A stretch of DNA of 53,990 bases, taken from contig CANDMV010000006.1 in assembly GCA_947385875.1 (NCBI GenBank), forward strand, positions 1 to 53,990. The letters run 5' to 3'. The notes under the pieces are model-generated. The model made no database searches, was not told the DNA's origin, and saw only the letters and a program-made list of their open reading frames with translations. Made by a program: the position numbers and the translations under genes. Position 1 is the stretch's first letter; each line of letters begins with the position of its first letter. Source of the DNA: an uncultured Eubacterium sp. (lineage in GTDB: Bacteria; Bacillota; Clostridia; Lachnospirales; Lachnospiraceae). Positions 36,202 to 45,287 of this stretch are shown piece by piece.

Positions 36202-36291
36202 AGATGGAAAATAATTAGTAGATGAAAAATAATTAGTAGATGGAAAATAATTAGTAGATGGAAAATAATTAGTAGATGGTAATTAATTTGT
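36202..36291. repeat. 18-bp tandem repeat
   Basis: Five units of agatggaaaataattagt in tandem, the first four nearly identical. The rest of the 347-nt gap 36196-36542 is A-rich, repetitive DNA (aggaaaaatagaaataat type) with no gene. Confidence 0.8.
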
Positions 36292-36542
36292 AGGTGTAAT
36301 AGAATTAATAATAGATGAATTTGAAATAATAGGAAAAATAGAAATAATAACAGGAAAAATAGAAATAATAGGAAAATTGAAAAAAATAAGTAAAAAAGAA
36401 TTAGCAGGAAAAATAGAAAAAATAGGTAAAATATTAGCAGCTAAAGAATTAATAGATAAAATAGATCAATTAATTTGATTTATTAGCTTGTATCAGGATA
36501 GCGTTACAGCAGAATAGTTCAGATTGGGGAAGAAATAATCTT

Positions 36543-37997
36543 ATGAAGGATATAAAGTATGAATATTTAGATGAACGTCTGTCTGCATATGCAGAATCAG
36601 ATTATTATCCTTTTCATATGCCGGGACATAAGCGGAGAAAGCTTGATTTTGAAAATCCATATAAGATTGATGTGACGGAAATTGATGGGTTTGATAATTT
36701 ACATCATGCAGAAGGTATTTTGTCAAAAGCGCAGCAACGGCTGGCAGATTTATATCACAGCAAAAAATCATATTATTTAGTAAATGGGAGTACAGGAGGA
36801 ATTTTAAGTGCAGTTGGTGCACTTGTAAAGGCTGGAGATCAAATTGTAATTGCTCGAAATTGCCATAAATCAGTTTATAACGCGGTAAAATTATTCAATT
36901 TAAAAGTGAGCTATGTTTATCCAGATCTGATGTCGTGTGGAATTCAGGGAAACATAGACCCAGCAAGAGTAGAGTATATCCTAAAATCAAATAAGAATGT
37001 CAGACTGGTTATCATCACTTCGCCTACATATGACGGAATAGTCTCAGATATTAGTAAAATATCGGATATATCACATAAATATAATGCTTATTTAATAATT
37101 GACGAAGCTCATGGAGCACATTTTTCGTTCAGCAGTTATTTTCCGGAATCTGCTGTCAGGCTAGGAGCTGATCTTGTGGTTCAAAGTCTTCATAAGACTT
37201 TACCATGTTTTACGCAGTCTGCGGCACTTCATGCAGCGGGTGAAAGGGTGGATTACATCAGGCTGGAGGAAATGCTTCGGATATTTCAGACAAGCTCACC
37301 TTCCTATATACTGATGGCTGGAATGGAGAAATGCATCCGTATGCTGCAAGATTCTGGTAAGCAGTTATTTTATGAGTATGCTGGAAATTTGGACAATTTT
37401 TATAATAAATGTTCTAGTTTGAAGTGTCTGCATATATTGACGGAGGAAGATTTTGATAAGTCTGGTTACTTTAAGATTGACCGTTCTAAAATACTGATTA
37501 GCACAATCAATGCATCAATCAATGGGCATCAGCTATATCAAAAGCTTTTAGAACAATATCATTTACAGATGGAGATGTATTCTGATCAATATGTGTTAGC
37601 TATGACCAGCTTAATGGATATACAGGAGGGATATACAAGGCTGATAAATGCATTGATTGAAATAGATCATGAATTATTTGAGGAAAGCAGCGGAAACAAA
37701 GGCAGTAAAGGTAACTCTGATATTTTTCTGAAACACGCCTGTTCAGTCAGAAAAAAGGTTTTGGAAATATCGGAAATTGACGATTATAATATAGAAGAGA
37801 TGAAGTTAGAGGATTGTGATGGAAAAGTATGTGCGGAATATATTTATTTATATCCGCCTGGGATTCCAATGATCGTTCCAGGAGAAATTATTACAGTTGA
37901 TTTCATTGAATTTTTAAATAAGTGTCGTGAAAGGAAGATGAATGTGCAAGGAACAAAAGATGTACAATATCGGAAGGTACTTATTGTTGCTTTATAA
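36543..37997 (+). CDS. PLP-dependent Orn/Lys/Arg decarboxylase family protein (YaaO-like)
   Basis: This 484-residue fold type I PLP enzyme has the HMPGHKR start, NGSTGGILSA, the Asp187 of IIDEAHGAHF and the Schiff-base Lys218 in VVQSLHKTLP. It belongs with Bacillus YaaO/SpeA-type basic amino acid decarboxylases and lacks the wing domain of inducible proteobacterial enzymes. The substrate (arginine, lysine or ornithine) cannot be told from sequence. A C-terminal domain (YIYLYPPGIPMIVPGE) is typical. It opens the yaaR-holB-ricT-trmN6-rsmI run, at the place yaaO holds in Bacillus. Confidence 0.9.
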   Translation: MKDIKYEYLDERLSAYAESDYYPFHMPGHKRRKLDFENPYKIDVTEIDGFDNLHHAEGILSKAQQRLADLYHSKKSYYLVNGSTGGILSAVGALVKAGDQIVIARNCHKSVYNAVKLFNLKVSYVYPDLMSCGIQGNIDPARVEYILKSNKNVRLVIITSPTYDGIVSDISKISDISHKYNAYLIIDEAHGAHFSFSSYFPESAVRLGADLVVQSLHKTLPCFTQSAALHAAGERVDYIRLEEMLRIFQTSSPSYILMAGMEKCIRMLQDSGKQLFYEYAGNLDNFYNKCSSLKCLHILTEEDFDKSGYFKIDRSKILISTINASINGHQLYQKLLEQYHLQMEMYSDQYVLAMTSLMDIQEGYTRLINALIEIDHELFEESSGNKGSKGNSDIFLKHACSVRKKVLEISEIDDYNIEEMKLEDCDGKVCAEYIYLYPPGIPMIVPGEIITVDFIEFLNKCRERKMNVQGTKDVQYRKVLIVAL

Positions 37998-38070
37998 TAA
38001 TATTCAAAAATCATAAATAAATAGAAAAATATATGAACATATAGAGATTGAAATAAGGCGGTAGACACTA

Positions 38071-38511
38071 ATGGATCTAAAAGTAAATCAGGCATCGGCA
38101 GTTGTGCCGACAGAAACTACGGCGCCAGTGGAACATGAAAATGATGGATTTAAGTTTGCGTTGACCCATGCAATCGAAGACGCAGACCTTCAGCAGCAGC
38201 TTGAATTTATGCTCAAGGATATTACAACACAGGGTGAGCTGATTGCGCGTCATATGGATATTCGTGATATGAAAAAATATCGTGGAAAGATCAAAGAGTT
38301 TTTGAATGAGATTGTAAATCGGTCGCATAAGTTTTCAAGAGAGAATTTTTTAGACCGGAGGGGCAGACATCGTGTATACGGTATTATCCGGCTGGTGGAT
38401 AGTAATCTGGATGAGCTCGCGCAGGAATTATGTGAAGAAGAGAAAGATCATATCAAAATATTAAGTAAAATTGGTGAAATAACTGGGCTGCTTCTTGATA
38501 TATTTACGTAA
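38071..38511 (+). CDS. yaaR: YaaR/DUF327 family protein
   Basis: This 146-residue protein matches the small helical DUF327 family: [46 protein letters not shown] and a hydrophobic C-terminus. The function is unknown. Its position directly before holB is conserved in Firmicutes. It follows the decarboxylase gene by 73 nt; the tmk and yaaQ genes that lie here in Bacillus are missing. Confidence 0.82.
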   Translation: MDLKVNQASAVVPTETTAPVEHENDGFKFALTHAIEDADLQQQLEFMLKDITTQGELIARHMDIRDMKKYRGKIKEFLNEIVNRSHKFSRENFLDRRGRHRVYGIIRLVDSNLDELAQELCEEEKDHIKILSKIGEITGLLLDIFT

Positions 38512-38647
38512 ATAGTTAAGATCAAGCTGCAACTCAATGTTATGATATATTAGGTCTTATGATTTTGTTGGTCAGCAATGATTACAGATACAAAGTTTTC
38601 ATAGAGTTTTTTCAATAAGTTTACATTTGTAAGAAGGGAGTGTTGTT

Positions 38648-39637
38648 ATGGCTGGATTTAAAGACATCATAGGTCATGAGCAGATTATAGAGCATTTTCA
38701 AAATGCGATCATATTAGATAAGATTTCACATGCATATATCTTGAATGGTCCAGATAAATCAGGGAAAATGATGTTGGCAGAGGCATTTGCTACTGCGCTT
38801 CAATGTGAAAAAAAGGGTACAGAGGGCTGTATGGAATGCCATTCCTGCAAGCAGGCATCCAGTCATAACCAGCCAGACATTATTTATCTGACACATGAAA
38901 AAATAAATACAATATCTGTAGATGACATACGCAAACAATTAAATCAGGATATTATAATTAAACCGTATGCAAGTCCTTACAAAATCTATATCGTAGATGA
39001 AGCTGAAAAAATGAACCAGCAGGCACAGAACGCATTATTAAAAACGATAGAGGAACCGCCAGCATATGCAGTGATTCTTCTGCTGACTACAAATGCAGAT
39101 TCTTTTCTGCCTACGATTCTTTCACGCTGCATCAGGCTGAACATAAAACCAGTCGATGATGTAAAAATCCGTGCGTTTTTGATGAGTAAGTATCTGATTA
39201 CAGATTATCAGGCAGATATTAGTGTAGCTTTTGCTCAGGGAAATGTCGGGAAAGCAATTCAGCTGTCCACTTCAGAGCATTTTAATGAATTAAAAGATTC
39301 CGCGGTCCAGCTGGCTAAGCGTATAAAAAGTGTTGATGTATATGAGCTGGGGGAAGTGATTAAACAGATCGGCGAATATAAAATGTCTATTAATGATTAT
39401 CTGGATATAATGATGGTATGGTATCGAGATGTATTAATGTACAAGGCGACGATGGATATTAATGGCTTGATTTTTAAAGAACATATTTATGATATCAAAA
39501 AACAGGCATCCAATAGTTCTTATCATGGGATACAAAAGATCCTAAAAGCATTAGAAAAAGCAAAGATTCGGTTAACTGCAAATGTTAATTTTGATATAGT
39601 CATGGAATTATTACTTTTGACAATGAAAGAGAATTAG
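38648..39637 (+). CDS. holB: DNA polymerase III delta' subunit
   Basis: HolB (329 residues) is part of the clamp loader. It shows the RFC-type AAA+ fold with GPDKSGKMMLAEAFA as Walker A, a zinc-binding cysteine group CMECHSCK, YIVDEAEKMNQQAQNALLKTIEEPP as Walker B/SRC-neighbour region and ILSRCIRL. In delta' subunits ATP hydrolysis is usually absent, so Walker A divergence is expected. The ATG follows AAGAAGGGAG. Confidence 0.92.
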   Translation: MAGFKDIIGHEQIIEHFQNAIILDKISHAYILNGPDKSGKMMLAEAFATALQCEKKGTEGCMECHSCKQASSHNQPDIIYLTHEKINTISVDDIRKQLNQDIIIKPYASPYKIYIVDEAEKMNQQAQNALLKTIEEPPAYAVILLLTTNADSFLPTILSRCIRLNIKPVDDVKIRAFLMSKYLITDYQADISVAFAQGNVGKAIQLSTSEHFNELKDSAVQLAKRIKSVDVYELGEVIKQIGEYKMSINDYLDIMMVWYRDVLMYKATMDINGLIFKEHIYDIKKQASNSSYHGIQKILKALEKAKIRLTANVNFDIVMELLLLTMKEN

Positions 39638-39907
39638 ACGATTATAAAAATTTTAGACATTAGAGCAGTCAGATATAAAATGTAGAATGTATGATAATGT
39701 GTGATTATGAAAGAAAATAATGTATATGATAAACACTAAAGATTGCAAAACAACACTGGCTTGTGAGCGTCATGTTTTCGATCAAATGGTAAAATTTATA
39801 GGACGTGAGTATAATTAATGAAATAATAGGGTGGATTATTGATTAATAGAAATAGTTGAATGCTTATATAGATTGAGATAGAATTGGTGTATAAGGAGAA
39901 GAAATAG

Positions 39908-40813
39908 ATGATAAAAATCGTAGGTGTCAGATTTCGAAATGCGGGTAAAATATATTATTTTGATCCTGATGATATGGAGATGGAGACAGGCACACATGTC
40001 ATTGTGGAAACAGCGCGTGGAGTAGAGTTTGGCGTAGTCATGATTCCTCCAAAGGAGGTAGAGGATGAAAAAGTTCCGCAGCCGCTCAAGCCGGTGATTC
40101 GGATTGCAACGGATGAAGACGAAAAACAGCAGCAGAAAAATAAGGAAAAGCAGGAAGGCGCTTATAAGATCTGTCAGGAGAAGATTGAAAAACACGGTCT
40201 AGAAATGAAATTGGTTCAGGCTGAATATACATTTGATAATAATAAGCTGTTATTTTACTTTACAGCAGACGGAAGAATTGATTTTAGGGAGCTTGTGAAG
40301 GATTTGGCTTCGGTGTTTCGTACTAGAATAGAACTGCGGCAGATTGGAGTGAGAGACGAGACAAAGATCTTAGGAGGAATGGGAATCTGTGGAAGAGAAT
40401 TATGCTGTTCATCTTATTTATCTGAATTTGTTCCGGTCTCAATTAAGATGGCAAAAGAGCAGAATTTATCATTAAATCCCACTAAGATTTCTGGAGTCTG
40501 TGGAAGATTAATGTGCTGCTTGAAGAATGAACAGGAAACTTATGAATATCTGAATAGTACGCTGCCGGAAATCAATGAATATGTTACTACAAGTGACGGC
40601 TTAAAAGGTGAAGTACAAAGTGTCAGCGTCTTGCGTCAGCTGATTAAAGTAAAAGTGGATGTAAATGGCGAGAAAGAGCTTCGGGAATATAAAGTTGGTG
40701 AATTAAAGTTTAAGCAGAAGAAGCATAAAGTGAAGCTGTCGGCAGAAGAAATTAAAAAATTAGCTGCATTGGAAGATCGGGAAGGAAAGTCGAAATTAGA
40801 TGACAGCAAATAA
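39908..40813 (+). CDS. ricT: PSP1-domain protein RicT
   Basis: This 301-residue protein has the PSP1 domain (MIKIVGVRFRNAGKIYYFDP, GVEFGVVM) and two cysteine groups: GICGRELCCSSYL and GVCGRLMCCLKNE. In Bacillus these groups help carry 4Fe-4S clusters in the RicAFT complex, which acts with RNase Y and in sporulation control. The C-terminal tail is lysine-rich. RicA and RicF are not in the window. AAGGAGAAG precedes the ATG. Confidence 0.92.
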   Translation: MIKIVGVRFRNAGKIYYFDPDDMEMETGTHVIVETARGVEFGVVMIPPKEVEDEKVPQPLKPVIRIATDEDEKQQQKNKEKQEGAYKICQEKIEKHGLEMKLVQAEYTFDNNKLLFYFTADGRIDFRELVKDLASVFRTRIELRQIGVRDETKILGGMGICGRELCCSSYLSEFVPVSIKMAKEQNLSLNPTKISGVCGRLMCCLKNEQETYEYLNSTLPEINEYVTTSDGLKGEVQSVSVLRQLIKVKVDVNGEKELREYKVGELKFKQKKHKVKLSAEEIKKLAALEDREGKSKLDDSK

Positions 40814-40841
40814 TACGGATAGTGTAAGTGAGGGATAACAA

Positions 40842-41582
40842 ATGACAGATCTTAATCTTGGTCAAGGTGAACGTATTGATGAACTGCAGAGAAATGGATA
40901 TGTGATTATTCAGGACCCGAGTCGGTTTTGCTTTGGAATGGATGCTGTGCTGTTGTCTGGATTTGCAAATGTCAAACCGGGTGAAAAGGTCTTAGATTTA
41001 GGTACAGGAACAGGAATTATACCAATTTTATTAGAAGCAAAGACGAGGGGAAGACATTTTACCGGACTGGAGATTCAGACGGAAAGTGCTGAAATGGCAA
41101 GAAGAAGTGTGCAGCTGAATCATTTGGAATCCAAAATAGAAATTGTAACCGGAGATATAAAAGATGCTTCAAGAATTTTTGGAGCATCTTCTTTTGATGT
41201 AATTACAACAAATCCTCCATATATGATTGATAGTCATGGAATTAAGAATGAAATGGATGCGAAGACGATTGCAAGACATGAGGTATTATGTACTTTAGAG
41301 GATCTTATTAGAGAAAGCGCAAAGATCCTTCCTCCAAAAGGCAGATTTTATATGGTACATCGTCCATTTCGGTTAGCTGAGATTTTTTGTATGATGACAA
41401 ATTATAAAATAGAACCAAAACGAATGAAGTTGGTATATCCGTATGTGGACAGGGAACCTAATATGGTATTGATTGAAGGGCTGCGCGGCGGAAAATCACG
41501 GATGACAGTAGAAAAGCCTTTGATTGTGTATCAGAAAGACGGAAAGTATACTGATGAGATTATTGAGATATATGGTTATTAA
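40842..41582 (+). CDS. trmN6: tRNA1(Val) (adenine37-N6)-methyltransferase
   Basis: This 246-residue SAM-dependent methyltransferase has motif I LDLGTGTGIIPILLEA and the N6-adenine motif TTNPPYM. It starts with the family's ERIDELQRNGYVIIQDP and FCFGMDAVLLSGFA. It corresponds to Bacillus YabB and keeps that place between ricT and rsmI. Some homologues are annotated only as N6-methyltransferase, so the tRNA target is inferred. Confidence 0.88.
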   Translation: MTDLNLGQGERIDELQRNGYVIIQDPSRFCFGMDAVLLSGFANVKPGEKVLDLGTGTGIIPILLEAKTRGRHFTGLEIQTESAEMARRSVQLNHLESKIEIVTGDIKDASRIFGASSFDVITTNPPYMIDSHGIKNEMDAKTIARHEVLCTLEDLIRESAKILPPKGRFYMVHRPFRLAEIFCMMTNYKIEPKRMKLVYPYVDREPNMVLIEGLRGGKSRMTVEKPLIVYQKDGKYTDEIIEIYGY

Positions 41583-41764
41583 ATTTAAAATTAATATATT
41601 CTCTCGGAAAAATATTATGCGTAATTATACCAAATATCAGGTAGACAGTACACCAGATCATCCATTATTGTATATTTTTGCATAATAACATTAACTAAAA
41701 ATGTATAAAATTGTATTATAGAAAATAAATATTGAGAAGAAATTAAATGAATGGAGAAGTTCTT

Positions 41765-41831
41765 AAAAGAAATATGGATAGTCAAAAGAAATATGGATAT
41801 TTAAAAGAAATATGGATATTTAAAAGAAAGT
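41765..41831. repeat. 19-bp tandem repeat upstream of rsmI
   Basis: Three units of aaaagaaatatggatattt and a partial fourth, in the 304-nt gap before rsmI. No other feature is seen in the gap. Confidence 0.75.
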
Positions 41832-41886
41832 ATGCTTTGTAGAGATAAAGTTAGTAAAAAATTGGATCATGATGTTAGGAGATAAA

Positions 41887-42741
41887 ATGTTAGGAAAATT
41901 ATATTTGTGTGCTACCCCTATTGGAAATCTAGAGGATATAACTATAAGAGTATTACGTACTTTGAGGGAAGCAGATTTAATTGCAGCAGAAGATACGAGG
42001 AATTCTATAAAGCTGCTGAATCATTTTCATATAAAAACACCGATGACGAGCTATCATGAATACAATAAAATCGAGAAGGCTTATCAGCTGGCCGAGAAGC
42101 TGCGCGAAGGTAAAAATATAGCATTGATTACAGATGCAGGAACTCCAGGAATATCTGATCCAGGCGAGGAGTTGGTCAGGATCTGTCAGGAGGAAGGGAT
42201 AGAAGTTACAGCAGTACCGGGGGCTGCGGCATGTATTACAGCATTAACAATTTCCGGACTTTCCACTAGAAGATTTGCTTTTGAAGCATTTTTGCCGCGA
42301 GATAAGAAGCAAAGAGGAATTATTCTGGAAGAACTTAAATCAGAGACACGTACAGTCATAGTATATGAGGCACCGCATCATCTGGTTCGAACATTAGAAG
42401 AAATAGATCAGACACTGGGAAATCGTCAAATTTCTTTGTGTCGGGAACTAACAAAAAAGCATGAGGAAATTTTTAGAACTACGATTCAGGAGGCAATTAA
42501 GTATTTTGATAATCATGAACCGCGTGGAGAATATGTCTTGGTGATTAAAGGAAAATCTTTCGAAGATCTAGAAAAAGAAAGGCAGCGTGAATGGAATGAT
42601 ATGTCACTCCAGGAACATATGGAATACTATGAGTCTCAAGGCATTACTCAAAAGGAAGCAATGAGGATGACTGCAAAAGACAGAGGAATGTCAAAGCGAG
42701 ATGTGTATCAAGAATTGTTGAAGAATAAAGAAAAAAAGTAA
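41887..42741 (+). CDS. rsmI: 16S rRNA 2'-O-ribose (C1402) methyltransferase RsmI
   Basis: RsmI (284 residues from the ATG at 41887) methylates the ribose of C1402. Conserved segments are GKLYLCATPIGNLEDIT, DLIAAEDTRNS, ALITDAGTPGISDPGE, AVPGAAACITALTISGL and VIVYEAPHHLVRTLEEI. I chose this start because TAGGAGATAAA lies just upstream and the family begins here; six further codons are open before it. It ends the yaaO-rsmI run. Confidence 0.94.
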   Translation: MLGKLYLCATPIGNLEDITIRVLRTLREADLIAAEDTRNSIKLLNHFHIKTPMTSYHEYNKIEKAYQLAEKLREGKNIALITDAGTPGISDPGEELVRICQEEGIEVTAVPGAAACITALTISGLSTRRFAFEAFLPRDKKQRGIILEELKSETRTVIVYEAPHHLVRTLEEIDQTLGNRQISLCRELTKKHEEIFRTTIQEAIKYFDNHEPRGEYVLVIKGKSFEDLEKERQREWNDMSLQEHMEYYESQGITQKEAMRMTAKDRGMSKRDVYQELLKNKEKK

Positions 42742-42742
42742 C

Positions 42743-42890
42743 TTGGGCTTTGTTGGGATAAATTCTCCACAAAGTGTGAAGCATATCATGCCTTGTGTGT
42801 ACATCTCACGGAAAGCATTTTTCAAATACATTCTAGAGTATATTTGAAAAATGCTTTCCATTAGGTGTTCCCCACAGAGCATGATGTGAG
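42743..42890. repeat. Palindromic repeat family 1, two half-copies in inverted order
   Basis: A right half (gggataaattctcc to tttttcaaatacattctag) abuts a left half (ctagagtatatttgaaaaatgc). They share the ctag and form a strong hairpin at 42810-42859. It lies just after the rsmI stop and might end that transcript. Further decayed pieces (tatcgtgccctgat, aatatatcatgcc) follow to about 43040. No gene is seen in 42742-43094. Confidence 0.75.
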
Positions 42891-43094
42891 TAGCTGTTGT
42901 GCCTTATATTTGGGCAAATCTCTAATAGATGGGTACAAATGTGGATACATTGTGTCCAAATAGGTACAAAATGTGAATATATCGTGCCCTGATAGATGCA
43001 AAATGTGAATATATCATGCCTTGTTGATATATTTCGTGGAAAAAATGATTCAATTATGTATAAATATTTAAGCTGTGTACAAATATGCAATTCA

Positions 43095-44978
43095 TTAATT
43101 TGCCGCGTTATAATATTTGACAAAGTATTTTTCTAATATATAGAATGGAGCTGAGCCCATATCCAGTATGGCAGTATGAAAAAGCAGTTCAGAATAATCA
43201 TTTCCATAGTATTTTTTAACCTGTTCTTTTAAATCTAGGAATTCTAGATAGCCTACATAATATTTTAAATAGTTGGCTGGATTTTCAATGATTGTCTGAT
43301 ATATATCGGAGATTACGGAAGTCTGAGTAATTCCATAATCGGACAAAAAATCTACAGTATCCGCTAGTGACCATCCATCATAATGAATACCCAGATCAAT
43401 AGTCGCATATAAGCTTAAAGTGGCATCTTGATTTAGCATCAGTGCTTTTGCCATGCCTTCATCAAGTCCGGCATAATGATAGGACAGCATTTCTACATAA
43501 GTAGCCCAGCCTTCTGTATATCCGCCATGATAAAGCAGATAGCGTATAGGGTTTAATTCGGACGCGTATGAATATGCAGTCTGATATAAATGACCTGGAT
43601 AACCTTCATGTGCTAAAGTAGTAAATAGCTGTATATCATTATATTCTTTTCCCGGATTAATGTATATGCAGTTTTCTTTAAAGTGGTCCATTGGAGAAGT
43701 TAAATAAAAGGCCGGCGATAAAAATTCCTGAAGCTTTTCATTTACATTTTTAACAGTATAATTTACTTTTGGTGCAGGTGGAAATGAAGTCTGAATCTGA
43801 GTTTTTAAGTGTTCCAGTATTTCTTCTGGTGAATGATAAGGAAGAATACTGTATGAAGCAGCTGTAACAACTCTATTCGCATTGCTTTTCCGCTTTACAT
43901 TAGTAGAAAATGTATTTTTAGTTAATTCGGAGGCAATATTTGCTAGATCTGTCAGGCATTGATCGCGATGACTTTCTATCATTTTTTGCAGCTCTGGTAA
44001 AGTATGTTCTGAGCCTGTGGTTGATTTTACTAATAGCTCATAGTATGCCTTTCCATCTTCAAAATGGCAGAGACCTTGCGGATTTTTTCCGCTATTTTTT
44101 AAGGCTTTGAGTACGGCGATCAGATTGTGATATGCAGGATACACATGTTCCTTCAATATTTCTTGATTTTGTGCTATATAAGATTTTTTTTCTTCGTCTG
44201 ATAAACTTTTTATCTTATTCAGACGTTCATTGAATGTGATTTCCCAGAAAGAATTTTTGGAATTTTTAGGAATAAAGGCACGGCACTGTTGTATGAGGTT
44301 CTCTGCGGCAGTTTCGTTCATAAACAGACCTTGCTTCGCTTTTTGCTTTTCAAAACTGCAGACCTGATTAAAAAATGTATCATATTGTGAAAGAAGCTCT
44401 AGATAGTCTTCTACATCCTTGGATGAATGAAAGGTGTATTCAGCAAGAAGGATGGGGTATTCTGATTGTACACCGTTTGTAGAGCTGAGTATTTCATCAT
44501 AATAATAGTATGGAGCCATTTCTAAACCAATAGAAATAGAATCTTCCAAGACATCATAAGCTAGTTTTGCGGATGTAGACATGGAAGAAGTATCATAATG
44601 CTGTAGTTCTCTTTTTATATTTTCTAATGAAGCCATTTGAGTAGCTTTATTTTGATCTGAAATCTCACCAAATGTAACAGGATAGTCTGAAATCTGCGCG
44701 GCTGAAGGGTCTGCCAGTGTATAATGCAGATTTAATGTATTTGAAGTTACTTTATTTTTAAATAATTTCAGCAGATAAGAATTGAAGTCAGATTCATCGG
44801 TATTTTTTTCAACTGCCTGAGAGCTTGTGTATAAAGCAGAATCAATAAGCATGGAATGACCGTTCAGGCAGTAAAGCCCAAAAATGAGCATAAGACTGAT
44901 GATTCCATAGATTGGGATCAGGACTTTGGAAGAAAGTTTTTGACGTATGGATTTTAAATTAAATTTGAACTTCTTCAT
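43095..44978 (-). CDS. DUF885 family membrane-anchored putative peptidase
   Basis: This 627-residue protein has one N-terminal transmembrane helix (residues about 19-38) and a long extracytoplasmic domain. The HEGYPGH motif at 457-463 is the HExxH-like zinc signature of DUF885 proteins, and GYTEGWATYVEML supplies the downstream glutamate. Related proteins are dipeptidase-like, but the substrate is unknown. I chose the ATG at 44978, preceded by CGGAG; nine upstream codons are open. It is downstream of the two glucosidase genes on the same strand. Confidence 0.85.
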   Translation of the reverse strand: MKKFKFNLKSIRQKLSSKVLIPIYGIISLMLIFGLYCLNGHSMLIDSALYTSSQAVEKNTDESDFNSYLLKLFKNKVTSNTLNLHYTLADPSAAQISDYPVTFGEISDQNKATQMASLENIKRELQHYDTSSMSTSAKLAYDVLEDSISIGLEMAPYYYYDEILSSTNGVQSEYPILLAEYTFHSSKDVEDYLELLSQYDTFFNQVCSFEKQKAKQGLFMNETAAENLIQQCRAFIPKNSKNSFWEITFNERLNKIKSLSDEEKKSYIAQNQEILKEHVYPAYHNLIAVLKALKNSGKNPQGLCHFEDGKAYYELLVKSTTGSEHTLPELQKMIESHRDQCLTDLANIASELTKNTFSTNVKRKSNANRVVTAASYSILPYHSPEEILEHLKTQIQTSFPPAPKVNYTVKNVNEKLQEFLSPAFYLTSPMDHFKENCIYINPGKEYNDIQLFTTLAHEGYPGHLYQTAYSYASELNPIRYLLYHGGYTEGWATYVEMLSYHYAGLDEGMAKALMLNQDATLSLYATIDLGIHYDGWSLADTVDFLSDYGITQTSVISDIYQTIIENPANYLKYYVGYLEFLDLKEQVKKYYGNDYSELLFHTAILDMGSAPFYILEKYFVKYYNAAN

Positions 44979-45105
44979 AAATACTCCGTAGTATTGAAAA
45001 ATCATTTTATAACAATATATGATGGCGGATGATATATATTCGAAAATTATGACATGCTGTTAGAAAATTTAGCACAGGGCATGATACGGATAATTCATCA
45101 CAAGT

Positions 45106-45282
45106 CTAGGGCGTGTTTGAAAAATGCTTTCCGTGAGATGTGCTTCACACTTTGTGGAGAATTTATCCTAAATTTATGAGGCGTAGCGGGCTACGTTGAT
45201 TAAATTTGGGATGAATTATAAATTCTCCATATCATGCCCGTTGGGTAAAAACTGGGAAGGTGAAATGTTTTTAAAGCGTATT
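45106..45282. repeat. Palindromic repeat family 1, near-full copy
   Basis: ctagggcgtgtttgaaaaatg opens the left end. It is followed by ctttccgtgagatgtg, gagaatttatcc, a gtagcgggctac core and aaattctccatatcatgccc. The right end (aatgtttttaaagcgtattt) has decayed. It lies between the first glucosidase gene and the DUF885 gene. Confidence 0.8.
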
Positions 45283-45287
45283 TGCAT

